A stretch of DNA of 64,000 bases from CBDCWQ01 sp965223435 (GTDB lineage: Bacteria > Myxococcota > Kuafuiibacteriia > Kuafuiibacteriales > Kuafuiibacteriaceae). This document shows, in pieces, positions 16,151 to 25,767 of the stretch (positions are counted from its first letter, which is position 1; every line of letters starts with the position of its first letter). Under the pieces are notes generated by a model. It was given only the letters and a program-made list of their open reading frames with translations. It did no database searches and was not told the origin of the DNA. The translations under genes were made by a program, and so were the position numbers. The stretch spans positions 156,756 to 220,755 of the forward strand of contig CBDCWQ010000007.1 in NCBI GenBank assembly GCA_965223435.1. Direction: 5' to 3'.

Positions 16151-18742
16151 GTGGCAGCCAGAGGTGAAACCTCGCATGTACCGCGGGTCTCCAAGGCCCG
16201 CCGTTTGGCTGTGCTTCCCCTCGAAGAACACCTCGGGCGCACCCATCTCTTAAACGCGCGCACCGGCTGCATTTTGGTGTGTTTGCTCACACCCGCGGGC
16301 GTCCTGCTCGACTACCTATGTCATCCGCAATTTTTAGGTTTTTTTTTGGTCATCCGTCTTGCGATCGCAGGACTCGCAGTCGTCGTGTGGTGGGCGTCTC
16401 ATGGGCCTCGGGCTGAAGCCTATCCCGTACTGCTTGGCGCCCTTTTGGCGATCGCGGCCGTCGGCGGCATCGAGATCATGATCACAAAACTTGGCCCCTA
16501 CTCGTCGGGATACATTGCCGGCCTGAATTTGGTGATTCTAGGCGTAGGTGTGGTGTACACCTGGTCATGGAAGCAGTGCGCCGTCTTCTGTCTAGGGACG
16601 GTCGTTCTGTGGCTCACCTGCGGTGTTTTGTTTGTTGAGCGTGTTTCTTTTGCTGTCTTTTTCAGCCACTTGTCCTTTTTAGGCCTGATATCGGTTGTTG
16701 CAACGTATTCAGCCGCCGCGCGGCAAAAACTGACCAAGGCAGAACTGACCGCGCGCTTCAACCTCGCGTCAACCTCCCAGGAACTGGAATCAACCCTCGA
16801 TAAGCTTCGAGGTGTCGAACCGTTGAAGAACGAGTTCTTTCAGAATATTTCGCACGAACTCAGGACCCCGCTGACGTTGGTCTTGGCGCCACTTGAGGAG
16901 CTCATTGGCCGAACCGAAGACGACACGATCTCCAAGATGCTGAAGGTTGTGCGCGAGAACGCCAAACGCCTGCTGCGATTGATCGATGATCTGCTCGATC
17001 TGAGTAAGCTCGAGACCGGCGGGTTACGACTCGCAGTGGCTCAGGTCGATCTACCTATTTTGCTCGACAAGTTGGTCGAGATCTTCGCGCCAACCGCAGC
17101 AACTCGTGGCGTCCGCTTATCCTTCGAGAACCAGGGAACACCCACAAACGCCTATGGTGATCCCCACCGACTGGAAATGGTCTTTACCAATCTGTTAGCC
17201 AATGCCCTCAAGTTCACGCCCAAAGACGGTCACATCAAGATCACCCTCGAAAGCAACGGGTCAGGTATCATCATTTCCGTGGCCGACAGCGGTCCGGGCA
17301 TCCCCGCCGAGGAGTTGAGCCATATCTTTGACCGCTTCTATCAAATCAGGGGGGCATCCTCTGAGCGTCTCGGCGGTGTGGGCATTGGTTTGTCTTTAGC
17401 CTACGAGTTGGTCCAGCTTCATGGAGGAAAACTGACCGTTGAAAGCGCGTTGGGGCAGGGCTCGGTTTTTCGCGTTGTCTTGCCTACCGGAAACACCCAT
17501 TTCCCGGACGCCATCGTAGAACGTCGTATCGTCCAAAGAGACCATCACAAAAAGCGCCGTGCGGAAGACCGCTTCCAAAGCGAAATCCCCTCAACCGACA
17601 CAAGCGATTTGGCACAAGCGGCCCTTGATCTTCGTAAGCTTGTTCTCGAGCATGGTCGAACCCCGACGATTTTAATCGCTGAAGACAACGTACCGCTCCG
17701 TGAGTTCATGGAACAAATTTTTGAGGACGCCTTTGACGTGAAAGGCGTATCCAAGGGCAGCGAGGCCTTCCACTTCGCTCTCGAGACTGCGCCCGACATC
17801 ATTGTTTCGGACGTCATGATGCCGGAAATGACGGGCACAGAACTTTGTCGCAAGATTAAGCAACACCCCACTTTGGCAAAAACACCATTTGTACTCCTGA
17901 CTGCGCTCACCGGAACGGAAGCTTACATGCAAGCAGCGAGTGCAGGAGCAGATGAGTTTTTGACCAAGCCTTTTCACCCTCGCTTTTTGATCTCTCGAGT
18001 CACCCATCACTTAAGAGTACAAGCGATGACTGCACAACTTGTAGCCCAATCCAAAATAGCCACAGCGTCCGTTCTGGCAGCCGGTCTTGCGCACGAGGTA
18101 AAAAACCCTCTCAATGCGATCATCAACTCCGCGCGGGCGATCACGGGCTCGGAACCGCTGCCCCAAGAAGCAATCGACAAGCTCAAACGACTCATCCTAG
18201 AGGGCGCAGAGCGTATACTCGATATCGTTTCAGCGCTCGACAACTTCGTTCGGCCTGCCGATGGCTCCTCGACCAACGTGTGTGAAATCGCTGAGGGCAT
18301 CGAGTCGGTCAGGCGTTTGCACGAACCTCGCCTTCGCGAAGTCGAGCTCCAAATCACCGTCGACGGCTCACCAAAAATCATGGCGTCGTCAACAAAGTTA
18401 CATCAAGTCATCAGCAATCTCGTCGACAACGCAATCTCGGTAGGTGCAAGCAAAATCTGGATCAATGCAACCACCCGAGATGCCAAAGTACATGTAGTGG
18501 TTGCGGACAATGGCCCGGGCGTACCACCACAGCTCAGGGATAAGATCTTTGACCCCATGTTTACGACCCGCCCAGTGGGTGATGGTCAGGGTTTTGGGCT
18601 TTCCATTTGTAGCCTCATCGTGAGGGAGTTCGGAGGAACAATTGCTGTCTCTGAACGACAAGGTGGGGGTGCCGCATTCTCGTTGGCATTTCCGGTCGCC
18701 CACGCCCAGGACGACTGTCCAAGTCTCCCACCAAAAGAATAG
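16151..18742 (+). CDS. Hybrid histidine kinase with HK-REC-HK architecture
   Basis: This 863-residue protein starts at a GTG and has six or seven membrane helices in residues 38-190. A complete first kinase follows: the phosphoacceptor is His235 in NISHELRTPLT, and the ATPase lobe carries NLLANALKFTP, DSGPGIP and GVGIGLSLA. A receiver domain (about 505-620) has acidic pocket AED, phospho-Asp554 in IVSDVMMPEM, and the conserved lysine in LTKPF. A second complete kinase has His648 in LAHEVKNPLNAI, plus NLVDNAISVGA, DNGPGVP and GQGFGLSI. Such an order allows HK1 to pass phosphate to REC, which may then control HK2. No cognate response regulator is adjacent. A small STAS-like gene follows. Confidence 0.93.
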   Translation: MAARGETSHVPRVSKARRLAVLPLEEHLGRTHLLNARTGCILVCLLTPAGVLLDYLCHPQFLGFFLVIRLAIAGLAVVVWWASHGPRAEAYPVLLGALLAIAAVGGIEIMITKLGPYSSGYIAGLNLVILGVGVVYTWSWKQCAVFCLGTVVLWLTCGVLFVERVSFAVFFSHLSFLGLISVVATYSAAARQKLTKAELTARFNLASTSQELESTLDKLRGVEPLKNEFFQNISHELRTPLTLVLAPLEELIGRTEDDTISKMLKVVRENAKRLLRLIDDLLDLSKLETGGLRLAVAQVDLPILLDKLVEIFAPTAATRGVRLSFENQGTPTNAYGDPHRLEMVFTNLLANALKFTPKDGHIKITLESNGSGIIISVADSGPGIPAEELSHIFDRFYQIRGASSERLGGVGIGLSLAYELVQLHGGKLTVESALGQGSVFRVVLPTGNTHFPDAIVERRIVQRDHHKKRRAEDRFQSEIPSTDTSDLAQAALDLRKLVLEHGRTPTILIAEDNVPLREFMEQIFEDAFDVKGVSKGSEAFHFALETAPDIIVSDVMMPEMTGTELCRKIKQHPTLAKTPFVLLTALTGTEAYMQAASAGADEFLTKPFHPRFLISRVTHHLRVQAMTAQLVAQSKIATASVLAAGLAHEVKNPLNAIINSARAITGSEPLPQEAIDKLKRLILEGAERILDIVSALDNFVRPADGSSTNVCEIAEGIESVRRLHEPRLREVELQITVDGSPKIMASSTKLHQVISNLVDNAISVGASKIWINATTRDAKVHVVVADNGPGVPPQLRDKIFDPMFTTRPVGDGQGFGLSICSLIVREFGGTIAVSERQGGGAAFSLAFPVAHAQDDCPSLPPKE

Positions 18743-18884
18743 GTCCATTTTCATTGGGGATCTTGGGGCAATCTTTTTTGAAAACCACACGTTGGAAGCC
18801 CCTTTTCAGGCTGTTGAGACGCGCGACCGCAAGGTGCGGAAATGTCGGTTCGCGACTTTTTGCCAACCTGTTAGAATTGATTCA

Positions 18885-19244
18885 ATGAAGCGGTTCTCTA
18901 CAAACGGCCTCATCGTGGAGGTGGGGGTTCGGAACCAAACACGGTACGTGGATGTGCGAGGACGCAGCACGGACCGCCAGTTTCCCAACCATCTGCTAGA
19001 CGTATTCCAAGAAGCCCTCGGTTTGTCCGAGAATGTGCTTGCAGTTGAATTTCACTTCGAACACCTCATTCAAGCGAACTCGCAGACCATTGGCTACATC
19101 ATTTCAGTGGTTGGACGCACGTTCGAACTCACAAGACAAACGAAATTCTTTTATAACCCCGAACGTCGTTTTCAGAGGCACTTATTTTCATCGCTGGAGC
19201 CGATGTTGCTCACCCATCCGCATGTATCCTTTGAGGTCGCATAG
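18885..19244 (+). CDS. Small STAS-like/anti-sigma-antagonist-fold protein (tentative)
   Basis: This 119-residue protein starts MKRFSTNGLIVEVGVRNQ. It has a strand-helix pattern typical of STAS-type folds: YVDVRGRST, then helix HLLDVFQEALGL, strand VLAVEFHFEHLIQANSQTI, helix, and ELTRQTKFFYNPERRFQRHLF. Small proteins of this shape, such as the slr1659-like group, act as regulatory partners of kinases and phosphatases. The assignment is from fold pattern only. It lies 142 bases after the hybrid kinase and is followed at once by a terminator, so the two likely form one unit. No ribosome site is obvious. Confidence 0.55.
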   Translation: MKRFSTNGLIVEVGVRNQTRYVDVRGRSTDRQFPNHLLDVFQEALGLSENVLAVEFHFEHLIQANSQTIGYIISVVGRTFELTRQTKFFYNPERRFQRHLFSSLEPMLLTHPHVSFEVA

Positions 19245-19259
19245 GTAGGCTCCCGGCCC

Positions 19260-19279
19260 ACGGGGCTGTGCCCCGTTTT
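19260..19279 (+). terminator. Rho-independent terminator after the STAS-like gene
   Basis: A seven-base stem (19260-19266 with 19270-19276) with a three-base loop is followed by a short T run at 19276-19279. It sits 16 bases after the stop at 19244 and closes the hybrid-kinase transcript. The remaining 280 bases up to 19561 hold no gene I can support; the next kinase's promoter must be there, but no clear boxes are seen. Confidence 0.7.
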
Positions 19280-19561
19280 CGCAAAGGGAAACATGAAAAT
19301 CATTTAAGTGTGTTCAGTTTGGCCAATTTTGATTGACCAGGTTCGATGTATTCCTTCATGACAGATGTCAGATGCGTGTCGGCTTCAGCATTTTGATAAA
19401 ATCCGGGGTTGATTCCATGAAACAGTTTCGTCGAGCCACCCAAAGCCAAGGCGCTTCAAGCGCGCACCCAGCCGTACTCGAACAGGCACCACATGGTTCC
19501 ATGCTACGTGGCGTGTGGATTCGAACCCGTGTATTTCTTTTTGATGCCCAATGGGAGACTC

Positions 19562-20605
19562 ATGGCCTGTAGACTCAAACGCGGCAAAAAGCTCGGTCCG
19601 TTTGTCTTGGGTCGGCAGGTCGGCGTAGGCGGAACCGCCGAGGTATGGAGTGCATTCCGAGACGGCTCGCAAGGCAAAGATACCGTCGCGCTCAAGTTTT
19701 TATTGCACGAACCAGAGAACGATTATTCACTGTATACGTGCTTTATCGATGAATTGCGCGTCGCCAAGCAACTCGATCACGAAAACATCGTTCGCGTGCA
19801 CGAGTTGTACCACCTCGGTGGATATTTCGTACAGTCGATGGAGTTTGTCGACGGCGCAAGCCTAGCGGATATTCTTTCGACAGTGGTGAAGCAGGGCTGC
19901 CAGATCCCCCTCGATTGGGGGCTCCTTGTCGCGAGCGATATTGCACGGGGACTTTCCTATGCGCACGCCTTAAAAGGAAACGACGGAGAAGACCTTTGTG
20001 TGGTGCACCGAGACGTCTCACCGCACAACGTCATGGTGAGTCGAAGTGGCATCGCCAAACTTGGAGACTTCGGAATTGCCGTCTTCGAGGATCGACTCGA
20101 TTCCACCTTGACTGGTCGCGTCAAGGGAAAATTCGGGTACATGGCTCCAGAGCAGATCCTCGGAGAGACGGCTGGGCTCGGGGTGGATATATTCTGCGCG
20201 GGCATCGTTTTGTGGGAGCTATTGGCGACGAAGAAACTGTTCGCCATGCCTGATTGCGAAAACCTACTCGAAGTGATCAATACCGGCAAGACGCCCGACG
20301 TTCGAACGTTTAACGCAGCCGTCCCGGAGGATATCGCAGACATGATCGCCAGAATGTTGTCCGCATCCCCAGGCGACCGACCTCGATCCATGAGGTTGGT
20401 GGTGCAACTTTTGGATCGCGCGGTGCGAAGGCAGTTCTCGGACCTTCTGCGGGCACGTCAAGACTTTGCCGCGTGGCTCGCCCACTCAGGGCTCAAAAAG
20501 ACTGAGCATACGCGCTCGAATTCTTTGGACAAGACGGTCAGGCAAGATTTCGGTAGCGAGCACACCACCAAGGTTGCGGCTCAAATTTCAAACAAGGATC
20601 GCTAA
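19562..20605 (+). CDS. Soluble Ser/Thr protein kinase
   Basis: This kinase of about 347 residues has the domain at residues 10-275: nucleotide loop VGVGGTAEVWSA (third glycine replaced), ALKFLL lysine, VVHRDVSPHNVM catalytic loop, GDFGIA metal motif, and GYMAPEQI. No membrane helix is visible, so it is cytoplasmic. The 70-residue C-terminal extension is polar and ends in a Thr/Ser-rich tail. HRDVSPHN in place of HRDIKPSN is a frequent variant in myxobacterial kinases. The start at 19562 is set by a GGGAG site four bases upstream; two ATGs further upstream (19493, 19544) lack one. It may work with the neighbouring hybrid kinase, but that is inference from position. Confidence 0.9.
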   Translation: MACRLKRGKKLGPFVLGRQVGVGGTAEVWSAFRDGSQGKDTVALKFLLHEPENDYSLYTCFIDELRVAKQLDHENIVRVHELYHLGGYFVQSMEFVDGASLADILSTVVKQGCQIPLDWGLLVASDIARGLSYAHALKGNDGEDLCVVHRDVSPHNVMVSRSGIAKLGDFGIAVFEDRLDSTLTGRVKGKFGYMAPEQILGETAGLGVDIFCAGIVLWELLATKKLFAMPDCENLLEVINTGKTPDVRTFNAAVPEDIADMIARMLSASPGDRPRSMRLVVQLLDRAVRRQFSDLLRARQDFAAWLAHSGLKKTEHTRSNSLDKTVRQDFGSEHTTKVAAQISNKDR

Positions 20606-20685
20606 GGCAAGATATTTTCTGGCGTATGAACAATGGCACTCGTACCGTCCCAGCGTGAAATGGCTCTGTTCTGGCTAGGCCGGTA

Positions 20686-20955
20686 CTAGTCTTCGGCGAT
20701 CGGGGGCTCTTCGACAGGCCGATGACCCAGCAGGAGGTCCTGGTAGGCGATGGCCATCTTCCAGCGAGAGGCTGCGCTTTGGTTCGAACTGTCCTGACGG
20801 CGACGCTTTCGCACCTGTTGCGCGGTCTGCTGCGCAATCTGCGAAGCCCGGGAAAAATAGCGAACGCTAAGCCGGCGCGGCATAGCCCATCCGAGCATGA
20901 ATAGAGAACGGTGTCCCCCTTTTCGATTCCGAAAATCGTTCAAAAGGTACCCCAA
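20686..20955 (-). CDS. Small basic protein, unknown
   Basis: This 89-residue open frame starts at TTG 20955, with a strong GGAGGG site six bases upstream (20967-20962). It has a short hydrophobic stretch (SLFMLGWAMPRRLS), a glutamine/arginine-rich helix (IAQQTAQQVRKRRR), and an acidic C terminus. Third codon positions are GC-rich as in neighbouring genes. No family is recognised. It is plausible because of the ribosome site, but it is isolated and has no partner gene. Confidence 0.45.
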   Translation of the reverse strand: MGYLLNDFRNRKGGHRSLFMLGWAMPRRLSVRYFSRASQIAQQTAQQVRKRRRQDSSNQSAASRWKMAIAYQDLLLGHRPVEEPPIAED

Positions 20956-21425
20956 CGGCTGCCCTCCGCTTCTTGAGCGACGAAAATCGTTCCGATATAG
21001 GCGTTTGCCCTAACCAGGGAATAGCTCGGTGGATCACTTCCGGGTCTTCCGTAGTTGGCCGAACAAGACCGGTCGAACCGAGAATTCCCCGCAGTCTTTT
21101 TTCAGTAGTCTAAAAAAGGAGCGGGTTAGAAGGAAAATCTGCAGAACGCGCGCCGAAGCGCGGTCAGATTGATCGACCATAGCGAGGTATTCTTGCAATC
21201 GTCGTCGGCGTCACAGCCCACTTTGGAGTCCGCACAAGCCGCCAGGGCCCCACGGGACTTCCCCCAGGTCCATAGACTCTGGCCGCCCTGGTGGCGGCCG
21301 CTTCATAGGCCGCGGGACCGACGTTTCCCAAGAGAGAAGCTTCTGATGCTCAGCCCAACACTCCTGCGTGGTCGCACCAACGTTGAGATAAGCTCGGCTT
21401 CGCCTCACCTCCCCCCCCGTGGGTT
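20956..21425. other. 470-base gap with no supported gene
   Basis: I see no convincing gene here. A GC-rich palindrome at about 21282-21298 (GGCCGCC arms) lacks a T run, so it is not a classical terminator. The minus strand near 21250-21140 encodes a cysteine-rich C-terminal-looking stretch (CADSKVGCDADDDC) preceded by LAAC, but it has no start codon before an upstream stop; it may be a gene remnant. Confidence 0.4.
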
Positions 21426-22439
21426 CTACCGGTGCCCCAACCAAGCACCATTTTCAAAAATGACCCCATCGTCCAGGAGCACTCTCTTGGTGATGGCGAA
21501 AACATCCACGTGATATTTTCCATCCTTACGGCGAAAGTTGGGCTTGTTGTACACGCCATGTTTGCGTCCCAAAGACAGATGAACCCCACACATACGTTCG
21601 TAAATGCTCACAGCCGAGACCCTTCGGTTTGGCGTAAAGGCGCGGTTCATTCCAAACCCCAGTTCACGAACCCAAACCTCGCCCTCATCCCTCCGAATGG
21701 CCTCCAGGACTTCATCGAATTCTGCGGTAGAATTGAGGACGTTCACCACCACACCTTTTTCAACCACCATCGTCATCGGTTCCGCTTCGGCCAGCCGAAA
21801 ACGAGTGTTGCCGAAGGCGAAAATCCGGGCCCTCCCATTCACCGTGGTGAGATCTTTGGCTTCGGTGAAGACTTCACCGATGGGAAACTGACCGCCGATA
21901 TTACGCATGCCCGTATAATCACCGATGTTGAGTTTGGCTGGCTCAAGTTCGGAACCGTAAACCAGGAGGGCGTCACCGCTGTCGACCGTAGCGGTCTTGG
22001 CGTCTGCGATACGCGCCTGGAGTGCGCGTCCCAAGACACGGTAGTACGTGGGATCGTAGGCCAGGGAATCGACGTAAGCATCGACTTCCGCCGGCAGGAC
22101 CTCTTCGAGATGGGGATGTTCGATAACCTTTATGGATCGTTTGAACAGTTCGACACGAATGCGAAACGCCACCAAACGAAAACTTGAGGACTGAATCAAG
22201 ACCACAAAATCACTGGGCTTCAGCGCGCCAAAGGCCGCCATGATCTCTGAGGGCGGCACCTCATCAAAGTCGATAAATTTGGCATGGGGCAAACGGGCGC
22301 GATACGCGACGGTCAAAAGTTGTGCGACCTCGGAACGACGGTCGAAGACCACGAGCGCGGATTCACTGCTCTGGTGATTTACGCAAAAAGAAATGATATC
22401 GTCGACGTGTCTGCTTAGGTCTTGTATGCGCGTGGCCAT
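21426..22439 (-). CDS. M29-like (thermophilic aminopeptidase family) metallopeptidase
   Basis: This 337-residue protein has an N-terminal domain starting MATRIQDLSRHVDDII and a C-terminal catalytic domain. The metal-ligand set of family M29 appears in order: glutamate in FPIGEVFTEA, glutamate in WVRELGFGMN, histidine in CGVHLSLGRKHG, and the H-x-D of GKYHVDVFA. M29 enzymes are two-metal aminopeptidases that act on N-terminal residues, so a cytoplasmic peptidase role is likely; the substrate is unknown. The ATG at 22439 has a GGTGA site upstream. It is divergent from the lipoprotein pseudogene. The 309 bases between them (22440-22748) hold no gene or clear promoter. Confidence 0.75.
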   Translation of the reverse strand: MATRIQDLSRHVDDIISFCVNHQSSESALVVFDRRSEVAQLLTVAYRARLPHAKFIDFDEVPPSEIMAAFGALKPSDFVVLIQSSSFRLVAFRIRVELFKRSIKVIEHPHLEEVLPAEVDAYVDSLAYDPTYYRVLGRALQARIADAKTATVDSGDALLVYGSELEPAKLNIGDYTGMRNIGGQFPIGEVFTEAKDLTTVNGRARIFAFGNTRFRLAEAEPMTMVVEKGVVVNVLNSTAEFDEVLEAIRRDEGEVWVRELGFGMNRAFTPNRRVSAVSIYERMCGVHLSLGRKHGVYNKPNFRRKDGKYHVDVFAITKRVLLDDGVIFENGAWLGHR

Positions 22440-22748
22440 GGGATTCACCGCAGTGCACCATGACATACTATGAGTCTCAGGAATCCCAGATTTTCGCTGT
22501 GCTTTCGACACGAATAGCTTCTTCTCTTGCGTAACAATACAAGTTCTAGGATCCCGTGGACAAACGAAAGACCTCTCCTCTTTGAGCAAAGGTACCAGGC
22601 CAAGACGAACGGGCGGGACATTGCTGTGAACGATTGGGTGGCCTGCCGCGTGCCCCAAGCAGGTCATGGGTGAGACGCCCACCGGACTTGGTAGAAGACG
22701 GCAAAAAGACCAGTTGGCGTCAGTTGGTATAGGGCTTGCAACTTCATC

Positions 22749-24391
22749 ATGAAAACCGATCGAATTCCATGGTGCCTCGTCTGGTCGGTCCTTTCTTGTC
22801 TCGCGGCCTGCCAAATGGAGAACGACCAAGGCGTCCAGAGGCAAGAACCAACTCCTGAACAAAGTAACCCCACCCCAGACCTCGAAGGTCATGCGAATCG
22901 AGGAGAATCAACGCCGAGCTTTCCGGTCGCTACCTCGACCTTGGGGCAAAGTGATTTCCTGTCGGCCGACGCTCAAAACGGAGCACTCAGCATACAACCG
23001 ACCCCCATCAATACCTCCGCGATAGGCTCGGGACTCCGACTCGATTCGGCAACGGCGTCAGCGCCCGAACCGCCGTCACCACGGAGACCATTTATCACGC
23101 CAAGAAGGCCCAACCGCTACCATCTGCTGCCTGGCCAGCGGCGCACCCTGAATCTTAACAGAGATCGCGGTCTTGAGATCATCGATTTCGATGATCCTGA
23201 TCGACCAAAAATCGTTGGTCAGGCTTCATTTTCAGGTCAGCCCGTTCGGCTCCACGCCCAGGGTGACCGAGTCTACGTACTTCTCAACCAATGGCGCGGG
23301 TATCATGGAAGTCGGTCACGGCTTCGTCCAACCTCATACACGGGGTGGGGTAGTCCTTGTCGTAAGCATCAAGGATCCAAGCTTCCCGTTGGTTCTCGAG
23401 CGCGTTCCAATTCCTGGCCACATCCAAAACAGCCAACTTCTCCAAGAAGGAGCAAAGCAGGCCCTGTTTGTCGTCGCTATTGACGGGGATCAAACCTACG
23501 TGAAGGCCTTCGACACATTGACCGCTAACGGGCTTGCGGCCAGAGAGGAAATAAGACTGGGACACCTAAGCGCCATTCGAACGGAGAATGACCATCTGGT
23601 CGTTGCTCGAAACAATGGGTCTGAAAGTGAGATCGCGGTCGTCAAGTTCAGCACCCATGATGTCCTCATAAAAAAGAGTGCATGGGTGCCCATGGATGGT
23701 CTCGTCACCAAAAAAAACAGTATGAGTTTCGAAAAGGACGTGCTTCGAGTTTTTTCGTTCAAAAGAGAAGCTGGGTCTCCTACAATCAACCGTTTTCAAA
23801 CTTTTGATTTCTCTCATACCTCGCAGATCACACTGATTGATGAGCAAACTGTCGCCACCGGGGAAGGCGTACAGGCCACGCTGTTCTTAAGAAACAGGGC
23901 TTACTTTTTTCGTTGAAGCCTCGATCAATCTATTGACGCTTCGGAATCAACGAGCCCATCTGGATGGCACCTTGCGTTTCCGAGATCAACATGTGCGGGA
24001 CCTCAAGCTGGATCAGGCTGGACACCTATTGCTTCACCATGCGCGTTCATGGAATTCACCTCCACTGCGCTTGAATTCAGATGGTGTTTATCAACGTAAA
24101 GTAGAGGGCGTACTTTCGGCTATCGATCTGACCTCGAAGAAGCCGGTGGAACGCGCGATTCTGGATATCGACGATGACGCAAAGCTGGTCCAAGGCTTTC
24201 CGGGTCAAGCAGTACTCCAAACTCCTGAGGGTGTTCTTGTGCTCAATATCGAAACACTCGACCAAGCTCATGCCCAGCTATTCTTTCCGCACCCTTCAGG
24301 GAAGGTGACGCCCGTCCTAGGCACGATCCCCGAGCCCCGCATCTATTTGCCTGCGGGGGCCCACGGAATCCACGCATTTCGACTCAGGTGA
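22749..24391 (+). pseudogene. Secreted beta-propeller lipoprotein, broken by two frameshifts
   Basis: The reading frame begins with a lipoprotein signal MKTDRIPWCLVWSVLSCLAAC and a Pro/Thr-rich linker. It then enters beta-propeller blades such as GLEIIDFDDPDRPKIVGQASF and RVYVLLNQWRGY. Near 23342-23345 (a run of four G) the meaning moves to the +1 frame, continuing GGVVLVVSIKDPSFPLVLERV and further blades to a stop at 23914. At a run of six T (23905-23910) it moves again by +1, giving FFVEASINLLTLRNQ through to the stop at 24391. Removing one base from each run restores a single frame of about 547 codons. This family resembles the secreted C-terminal beta-propeller proteins of Myxococcota. 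It is a true pseudogene, a slippage-regulated gene, or two sequencing errors; other genes here show no such errors. Confidence 0.8.
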
Positions 24392-24596
24392 CTTTAATCT
24401 GCTCGAAACCCCCGCTCCCTAGTCACACGCGGGCACCGCGTATTCGGATCCTAGGGTTCCACGTTTTCGCGGTGTGGAGCCAAAGCTTGCGCCATTCCGC
24501 GCACACCGGTTCGATTGCCCGACAGGCCTTGTTACTCAGGGCGCATTGAGCGGGCCTCAGACCACCCTTTGCAGAGGCTTTGGGGGCGCGGTGCGG

Positions 24597-25565
24597 TCAG
24601 CCGAGCAAACCCGCACCGTCGAGGTTTTGGGCAATTCGGCCTACTACGTCGGGCGAAACCGCAGCCTCAAAAGGCTTACCCGTTAAGAACGCGTAGGCTT
24701 CGAAGTACCGTTTGGTGAGCGTCGCTCGAATCTCCTTACTGAGCGGTGGGGCCTCACCCTCTCCTGTGAATTGGTGGTGCTCGATGAGCCAACCGCGCAG
24801 ATTCTCCTTGTCAAGCATGGCCTGGGCCACACCTTGGTCAAACCGAGTCTGATAGGTTTCTCCGATCCAATACCGGGAGGAATCTGGCGTGTGGATTTCG
24901 TCGATAAGCGTCAAGCGATCGTCGGCCGCCCGCCCCAGTTCGTACTTGGTGTCGACCAGAATCAAGCCCTGTTTGCGCGCTTGCTCGGATCCCCGAGCAA
25001 AGAGTTGAAGAGCAACGTTTTCGGCTTCTTCAAGCTGGGCGCGGGTCAAAAGTCCGCGTTCCACGATTTGCTCCCGGGAAATCGGCTCATCGTGCTCGCC
25101 TTGTTCGGCCTTGGTCGTAGGCGTCAGCATCGGGGCCGAGAACCGCTCGTCTTTCCGCAGACCAGAAGGAAAGGAAAGCCCGTACTGAGCCGCCTTTCCC
25201 GACTGGTAGTCGCGCCATAGGGACCCCGTGATGTAGCCGCGAACAATGAACTCGACGGGGTACGCTCTACAGGCCTTCGCCACGACAACGTTCGGGTCCG
25301 GCGCACTCAGCAGATGGTTGGGCACGATGTCACGCGTGGCTTCAAAGCCGTGGGCCGCCATCGCATTCAGGACGGCGCCCTTGAAGGGAACGGTACCCAG
25401 CACCCGATCAAACGCACTCACGCGGTCCGTGGTGATCATCACTAAGCGATCACCTTGGCGATAAACGTCCCTTACCTTGCCCTGGTAGCGTTCCCCGAGC
25501 TTTGGGAAGTTGGTGGTTTTCAGCGTATGGTCTAGCTGGCGTTCGATGATGTCATTCAAATTCAT
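24597..25565 (-). CDS. purC: Phosphoribosylaminoimidazole-succinocarboxamide synthase
   Basis: This 322-residue enzyme joins CAIR and aspartate with ATP to form SAICAR in purine synthesis. Motifs are YQGKVRDVYRQGDRLVMITTDRVSAFD at the ATP site, VEFIVRGYITGSLW, and LIDEIHTPDSSRYW in the metal/substrate region. This is the longer PurC type that runs to about 300 residues. The ATG at 25565 matches the usual N terminus (NLNDIIERQLDHTLKTT). A TTGACA -35 box lies at 25676-25671. It is a single gene, far from purB in this window. Confidence 0.95.
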   Translation of the reverse strand: MNLNDIIERQLDHTLKTTNFPKLGERYQGKVRDVYRQGDRLVMITTDRVSAFDRVLGTVPFKGAVLNAMAAHGFEATRDIVPNHLLSAPDPNVVVAKACRAYPVEFIVRGYITGSLWRDYQSGKAAQYGLSFPSGLRKDERFSAPMLTPTTKAEQGEHDEPISREQIVERGLLTRAQLEEAENVALQLFARGSEQARKQGLILVDTKYELGRAADDRLTLIDEIHTPDSSRYWIGETYQTRFDQGVAQAMLDKENLRGWLIEHHQFTGEGEAPPLSKEIRATLTKRYFEAYAFLTGKPFEAAVSPDVVGRIAQNLDGAGLLG

Positions 25566-25647
25566 GGCAATGCTCACTTTTGTGGGGGCCTCCGCCGCCA
25601 CACGCCATGCGCATGACGCACGAGGCATCGCGGCCCAAGGCCCCTAG

Positions 25648-25676
25648 GCGCTAAGGGATCCCAGCGGGCGTGTCAA
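25648..25676 (-). promoter_or_regulatory. Probable purC promoter
   Basis: A perfect TTGACA (25676-25671) is followed after 17 bases by TAGCGC (25653-25648), a weak -10 box. The strong -35 and correct spacing suggest an activator-assisted promoter. The leader would be about 75 bases. Confidence 0.4.
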
Positions 25677-25767
25677 GCGAACGGATGGCTTGGCCGTCGA
25701 ATGAAGGCCATTCACGGGGTTGCCTCGCACAAAGCCTTCTCCGGGCCTTGCCAACCCGGGGTAGGCC

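Noticed and set aside
21140..21260. Minus-strand Cys-rich peptide following an LAAC motif, like a lipoprotein C terminus
   Set aside because: The frame has no start codon between the preceding stop and LAAC; at most a remnant.
21282..21298. GC-rich palindrome as a terminator
   Set aside because: No T run on either strand.
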